8,796 nucleotides of DNA from positions 1 through 8,796 of the forward strand of contig SLOZ01000387.1 of assembly GCA_007132255.1 (NCBI GenBank), in the 5' to 3' direction. This stretch comes from Limnochordia bacterium (GTDB taxonomy: Bacteria; Bacillota; Limnochordia; Darwinibacteriales; B1SED10-159). The position numbers were made by a program, and so were the translations under genes. Under the pieces are notes generated by a model. The model was not told where the DNA came from. It worked only from the letters and a program-made list of their open reading frames with translations, and did no database searches. Shown here one piece after another: positions 6,579 through 8,796 of the stretch; the first letter of the stretch is position 1, and the number at the start of each line of letters is the position of its first letter.

Positions 6579-7484
6579 ATGATCATCAGCGCCAGTCGGC
6601 GTACAGACATACCAGCTTTCTACGGATCATGGTTTATGGAACGCCTAAAAGAAGAAGTGTTCTGTGCCCGTAATCCCATGAATCATCGGCAGGTCAGCAG
6701 GGTTTCGTTATCGCCGGATGTGGTAGACTGCATCGTCTTCTGGACCAAAGATCCGCGTCCGTTCTTGCCGTACCTTCGTTCCATCGAACGTCTTGGTTAC
6801 ACGTTCTACTTCCAGTTTACGCTGAATGCCTATGGCAGAGCGATGGAGCCCGGCATTCCAGAGCAGCAGGAAATCATTGAGACATTTCAGACGCTGGCAG
6901 GAACCATCGGCAGGGAACGGGTTCTCTGGCGCTATGATCCGATCATCCTAACCACCGAATATGATGAACACTACCACCACGAGACATTTCACCGGCTAGC
7001 CGAGCAGCTCTGCCCACATACAGACCTCTGTACCTTCAGTTTTCTGGATCTCTATGCCAAAACCAAACGGAATCTCAAGGAGTTCACCCTGAGCGAGGTG
7101 GCTCCGGAACGACGAGCAGATATGGTCCGAAGACTGCGTTCTGTGGCGGACCACTGCAATCTTACATTAAAGAGTTGTTGTGAAGCTGCCGGACTGCAGG
7201 AGCTCGGCATCCCCGCGGGCGCTTGCATTGACAAACAACGCATCGAGAGGCTGCTTGGCAAACCTTTGCGGGTCAAGCGTGACCGCAACCAGAGGGTTGG
7301 TTGTGGCTGCGCGGCCAGCATCGACATGGGTGCCTATAATACCTGCCTGCATGGCTGTCGCTACTGTTATGCCAACGTCAGCCAAACGGCCGTAGCTGCC
7401 AATAAGGCGGCCCACAATCGATATTCACCACTACTGGTCGGGGATCTCCAGGAGGGCGACGCGGTGAATGACCGTAAGGGATAG
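6579..7484 (+). CDS. DUF1848 family protein with C-terminal radical-SAM-like cysteine motif
   Basis: A 301-residue protein of the DUF1848 family, recognised from its N-terminus (MIISASRRTDIPAFYGSWF), WTKDP at 55-59, LWRYDP at 116-121 and the cysteine-rich end. Biochemical function is not established to my knowledge. Near the C-terminus, C242-G-C244 precedes C256-x3-C260-x2-C263 in CLHGCRYCYA, which looks like the CxxxCxxC iron-sulfur motif of radical SAM enzymes, normally near the N-terminus of the barrel; C200 and C201 are further candidates. Cytoplasmic, no signal peptide. I chose ATG 6579 because AGGTGA lies five bases upstream and the family begins MIISASRRTD; the GTG three codons earlier overlaps that site. 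The protein ends at DRKG. From memory, relatives often run about ten residues further, ending near SLF, so the tail may have been trimmed where the 18-bp repeats begin. No co-transcribed partner is evident. Confidence 0.93.
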   Translation: MIISASRRTDIPAFYGSWFMERLKEEVFCARNPMNHRQVSRVSLSPDVVDCIVFWTKDPRPFLPYLRSIERLGYTFYFQFTLNAYGRAMEPGIPEQQEIIETFQTLAGTIGRERVLWRYDPIILTTEYDEHYHHETFHRLAEQLCPHTDLCTFSFLDLYAKTKRNLKEFTLSEVAPERRADMVRRLRSVADHCNLTLKSCCEAAGLQELGIPAGACIDKQRIERLLGKPLRVKRDRNQRVGCGCAASIDMGAYNTCLHGCRYCYANVSQTAVAANKAAHNRYSPLLVGDLQEGDAVNDRKG

Positions 7485-7583
7485 CGTTCTTGAGTACCAT
7501 CGCGTTCTTCGGTACCATGGCCTTCTTGGGTACCATAGCGTTCTTGGGTACCATGGCGTTCTTGGGTACCATGGCGTTCTTTG
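7484..7583 (+). repeat. 18-bp tandem repeat array (five full copies plus a partial)
   Basis: The unit is GCGTTCTTGGGTACCATG. Full copies lie at 7484-7501, 7502-7519, 7520-7537, 7538-7555 and 7556-7573, with a partial copy at 7574-7583. The last two full copies are identical; the first three carry one to three substitutions each. Every unit contains GTACC followed by AT, and four contain the palindrome GGTACC. The array starts on the last base of the DUF1848 stop codon. Because 18 is a multiple of three, all frames read as six-residue repeats: GYHGVL-like on + and MVPKNA-like on -. No transposase is adjacent. It looks like a minisatellite rather than CRISPR, since there are no spacers. Confidence 0.95.
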
Positions 7584-7726
7584 TTGGACTGCTGCTGTGA
7601 AAGCGATCCGACGCGCCGCGGCGTTCCCCTTATTTGACACTGAGTTCCTACTTTTTTACAGGTACCTGGTTTGTGGAAATAGATGGGGAAGCCTCTGATT
7701 CTCGCTTGTCCTCTGCAATCAGCACC
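7584..7726. other. Spacer between repeat array and terminator
   Basis: No gene that I can support. A + strand frame starting at 7468 runs through the repeats to about 7698 but has no ribosome binding site. A short perfect palindrome CGCCGCGGCG lies around 7614-7623. No terminator for the DUF1848 gene is obvious. Confidence 0.35.
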
Positions 7727-7762
7727 AAAAAACGCCTTCTCCAAGAACTATGGAGCGAGGCG
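7727..7762 (-). terminator. Rho-independent terminator of the 113-residue protein gene
   Basis: Read on the - strand: CGCCT, CG, CTCCA, a seven-base loop, TGGAG, A, AGGCG, then TTTTTT. Two 5-bp stems are separated by a small internal loop and followed by six T (A at 7727-7732 on the + strand). It lies 149 bases beyond the stop codon at 7912. Confidence 0.7.
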
Positions 7763-7790
7763 CTAAGGCGTCTTGTGTTAGTATGAGAAG

Positions 7791-7826
7791 TGACATTCCT
7801 ACCCATGGTGATATTCCTACCCATGG
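7791..7826. repeat. Second 18-bp tandem repeat, two copies
   Basis: Units TGACATTCCTACCCATGG (7791-7808) and TGATATTCCTACCCATGG (7809-7826) differ by one base. The period equals that of the array at 7484-7583, and each unit carries CCATGG as several of those units' junctions do, but the remaining sequence differs. The pair lies in the 3' untranslated part of the 113-residue protein gene, between its stop and its terminator. Confidence 0.85.
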
Positions 7827-7911
7827 GGAGACTTTAAGCAAGGGGACATGCTGCCATGGCGTCCGTGGTTTTCATTGGTGCCGTCGATGCCCATGGCGAT
7901 TTCCCACTTGA

Positions 7912-8253
7912 TCAGCGAGCCGAAATACCTAATAGTGCATGTATGTAACAGGCGAAATCTCCGATCTCTTTGCGATCAACTCCTAAGTCCTGCCGCCACC
8001 CGATATCGCGGTCTAATGTCCGCAAGTACCGGGCAAGAATATCGCACGATGCGATAAAGGCGTCATGGGCTTGGGTACGCGTTTCGTCCATGGCCATACG
8101 CTGCTGAATGTCGGCCAGTTTCCAGTCAGTTCGCAGTCTAGCGTAGAACACGCCATCCTCAATCAGCTGCTGCCAAAGCGTGAGAGCATCTTCGTCGCCT
8201 TGGCTTTGCTCCTTGGCTTCCACATAGATAGTCTGCGCTTGTTTCCATTCCAT
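7912..8253 (-). CDS. Conserved-looking 113-residue protein of unknown function
   Basis: A small, charged, probably all-helical cytoplasmic protein with no signal peptide or membrane segment. I recall similar short proteins from Clostridia-like genomes but know no function. Distinct blocks are YARLRTDW (38-45), DETRTQAHDAFIASCDILARY (56-76, shown here in two parts as DETRTQAHDAF and IASCDILARY) and a C-terminal block beginning DRKEIGDFACY (93-103) and ending at the natural stop. The ATG at 8253 is chosen because GGGAGG lies about seven bases upstream; an in-frame start 16 codons earlier would run through that site. It appears to be monocistronic: a hairpin with a T-run at 7727-7762 ends the transcript, and the upstream 500 bases hold no gene. 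A helical partner-binding or regulatory protein is possible, but nothing in the sequence decides this. Confidence 0.8.
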   Translation of the reverse strand: MEWKQAQTIYVEAKEQSQGDEDALTLWQQLIEDGVFYARLRTDWKLADIQQRMAMDETRTQAHDAFIASCDILARYLRTLDRDIGWRQDLGVDRKEIGDFACYIHALLGISAR

Positions 8254-8508
8254 GATGGTCCCTCCCAAAAATCCTGACACGACCGTGCATCCTGCGCCCA
8301 ACGATGCTGAACAAACACCGCCATTTTAGCCAAATCTCTGTCGATGCATACTTCCACCCGTAAGGGCTTATTCCCTGCCTAGCTCCAGACGCATTTCACA
8401 GTGGTCGTTCGGAGACTGCCGGGACAGCGATGGATCCCCGGCGCCTTGATTCGGGCAGGTGAAAACAGGCCTCTATCTACAGATCGTGGGCTTTGTTGGT
8501 CTTGGATA

Positions 8509-8536
8509 CAACAGGCTCCGCCATAGGAGGCTGTTG
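8509..8536. repeat. Imperfect 11-bp inverted repeat
   Basis: CAACAGGCTCC (8509-8519) faces GGAGGCTGTTG (8526-8536) across the loop GCCATA, with one mismatch. No T-run follows on either strand, so it is not a standard terminator; its role is unknown. Confidence 0.7.
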
Positions 8537-8609
8537 GGCGCTCGAGCACGGTATCAGCTCAATCTCATGGAACTGCATTAAATGTGCATTCAAGGAACCT
8601 ACCGGAAGC

Positions 8610-8637
8610 GTGACCAGCCTGCTAGCAGGCTGGTCAC
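8610..8637. repeat. Perfect 28-bp palindrome
   Basis: The left half GTGACCAGCCTGCT is followed directly by its exact reverse complement. Beyond it, flanking AGC/GCT bases can extend the stem past a short bulge. There is no spacer and no T-run. It shares CTAGCAGGC (8622-8630) with a site at 8736-8744. It could be an operator, a bidirectional terminator without a T-tract or a mobile palindromic element. Confidence 0.75.
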
Positions 8638-8689
8638 TGCGCTACAAACGACTGGTTTCTTCAATGAACCCCGATCAACCCACTGAGTC

Positions 8690-8698
8690 TGCTATGAT
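8690..8698 (+). promoter_or_regulatory. Extended -10 promoter, transcribing out of the window
   Basis: TGCTATGAT provides the extended TG motif and a -10 hexamer TATGAT with five of six consensus matches; no good -35 is seen 17 bases upstream. Transcription would start near 8705 and run rightward into the hairpins at 8739-8792, suggesting a structured leader of a gene outside the window. Confidence 0.4.
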
Positions 8699-8755
8699 AG
8701 TACTTAAGTGCGTCAAGGGGGCTTTTTACGCTCAACTAGCAGGCCTGTTGGACAG

Positions 8756-8792
8756 CCGAGTCCCAACGCCCAAAGTTGGCAGTTCAGCTCGG
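8756..8792 (+). ncRNA. Nested hairpin near the window edge, possible structured 5' leader
   Basis: CCGAG (8756-8760) can pair with CTCGG (8788-8792), enclosing CCAAC (8763-8767) paired with GTTGG (8775-8779) around a seven-base loop. It sits about 50 bases after a predicted start site. It may be the 5' end of a riboswitch, T-box or other leader, but the window ends and no class can be named. Confidence 0.3.
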
Positions 8793-8796
8793 AGAA

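Larger units (their letters stand above)
8254..8796. other. Gene-free, palindrome-rich end of the window
   Basis: No open frame of convincing coding quality was found. The stretch should contain the promoter of the 113-residue protein gene on the - strand, though no clear hexamer pair is visible. It holds the hairpin at 8509-8536, the perfect palindrome at 8610-8637, a predicted promoter at 8690-8698 and a nested hairpin at 8756-8792, listed separately. Confidence 0.5.

Noticed and set aside
7484..7583. CRISPR array
   Set aside because: Units are directly adjacent with no spacers, 18 bp is too short for a CRISPR repeat, and no cas genes are present.
7468..7698. 76-codon + strand frame through the 18-bp repeats as a separate gene
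   Set aside because: It starts inside the DUF1848 gene without a ribosome site; openness is a by-product of a stop-free 18-bp unit. Kept only as a possible frameshift tail.
7367..7744. Long - strand frames reading GTQERH- or MVPKNA-type repeats
   Set aside because: Openness comes from the repeat unit; they overlap the DUF1848 gene and the terminator and have no ribosome site or recognisable domain.
8163..8357. - strand frame from a GTG at 8357 upstream of the 113-residue gene
   Set aside because: It runs through the GGGAGG ribosome site of the better-supported ATG at 8253, lacks its own site and ends out of frame inside the gene.

Overview
The window looks like a stretch of an anaerobic or facultative Bacillota (Firmicutes) chromosome. 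This is inferred from strong AGGAGG-type ribosome binding sites, a DUF1848 protein, a short helical protein of a kind I associate with Clostridia-like genomes, and a base composition that looks close to 50% G+C by eye. Species cannot be fixed from the sequence alone; heliobacteria-like or other mid-GC Clostridia are guesses. Gene density is low, with five gene-poor stretches of about 200 to 730 bases, several rich in palindromes and short repeats.

Layout: (1) 1-364 has no convincing gene and carries a weak c-di-GMP-riboswitch-like motif. (2) 365-2578 (+) is a 737-residue signalling protein: degenerate receiver domain, coiled coil, apparently intact GGDEF diguanylate cyclase domain with an inhibitory site, long acidic linker, and a C-terminal PAS-like domain. 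(3) 2579-2907 is a convergent intergenic region with small hairpins. (4) 5847 down to 2908 (-) is a likely catabolic cluster: a Gfo/Idh/MocA dehydrogenase, a TIM-barrel sugar-phosphate isomerase/epimerase starting on the base after the dehydrogenase stop codon, then, after 201 bases holding a perfect 24-bp palindrome, an alpha/beta hydrolase. A promoter with an overlapping dyad lies upstream of the dehydrogenase. (5) 5848-6578 is a 731-base gap with no convincing gene. (6) 6579-7484 (+) is a DUF1848 protein with a radical-SAM-like cysteine motif at its C-terminal end. (7) 7484-7583 is an 18-bp tandem repeat array beginning on the last base of the DUF1848 stop codon; a second, different 18-bp repeat pair lies at 7791-7826. 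(8) 8253 down to 7912 (-) encodes a 113-residue protein of unknown function with a rho-independent terminator at 7727-7762. (9) 8254-8796 is gene-free but holds an imperfect hairpin, a perfect 28-bp palindrome, an extended -10 promoter and a nested hairpin cut by the window end.

How the parts work together: the dehydrogenase and isomerase are almost certainly co-translated and fit the oxidation and rearrangement steps of a sugar or polyol catabolic route; the hydrolase could open a lactone or ester in the same route, but that is inference. The diguanylate cyclase and DUF1848 genes appear to be independent single genes. I did not find an obvious complete new multi-gene system. The observations most worth following are the 18-bp repeat arrays, the pseudo-receiver on an intact cyclase, the permuted cysteine motif of DUF1848, the A11 tract in the dehydrogenase, and the perfect palindromes.
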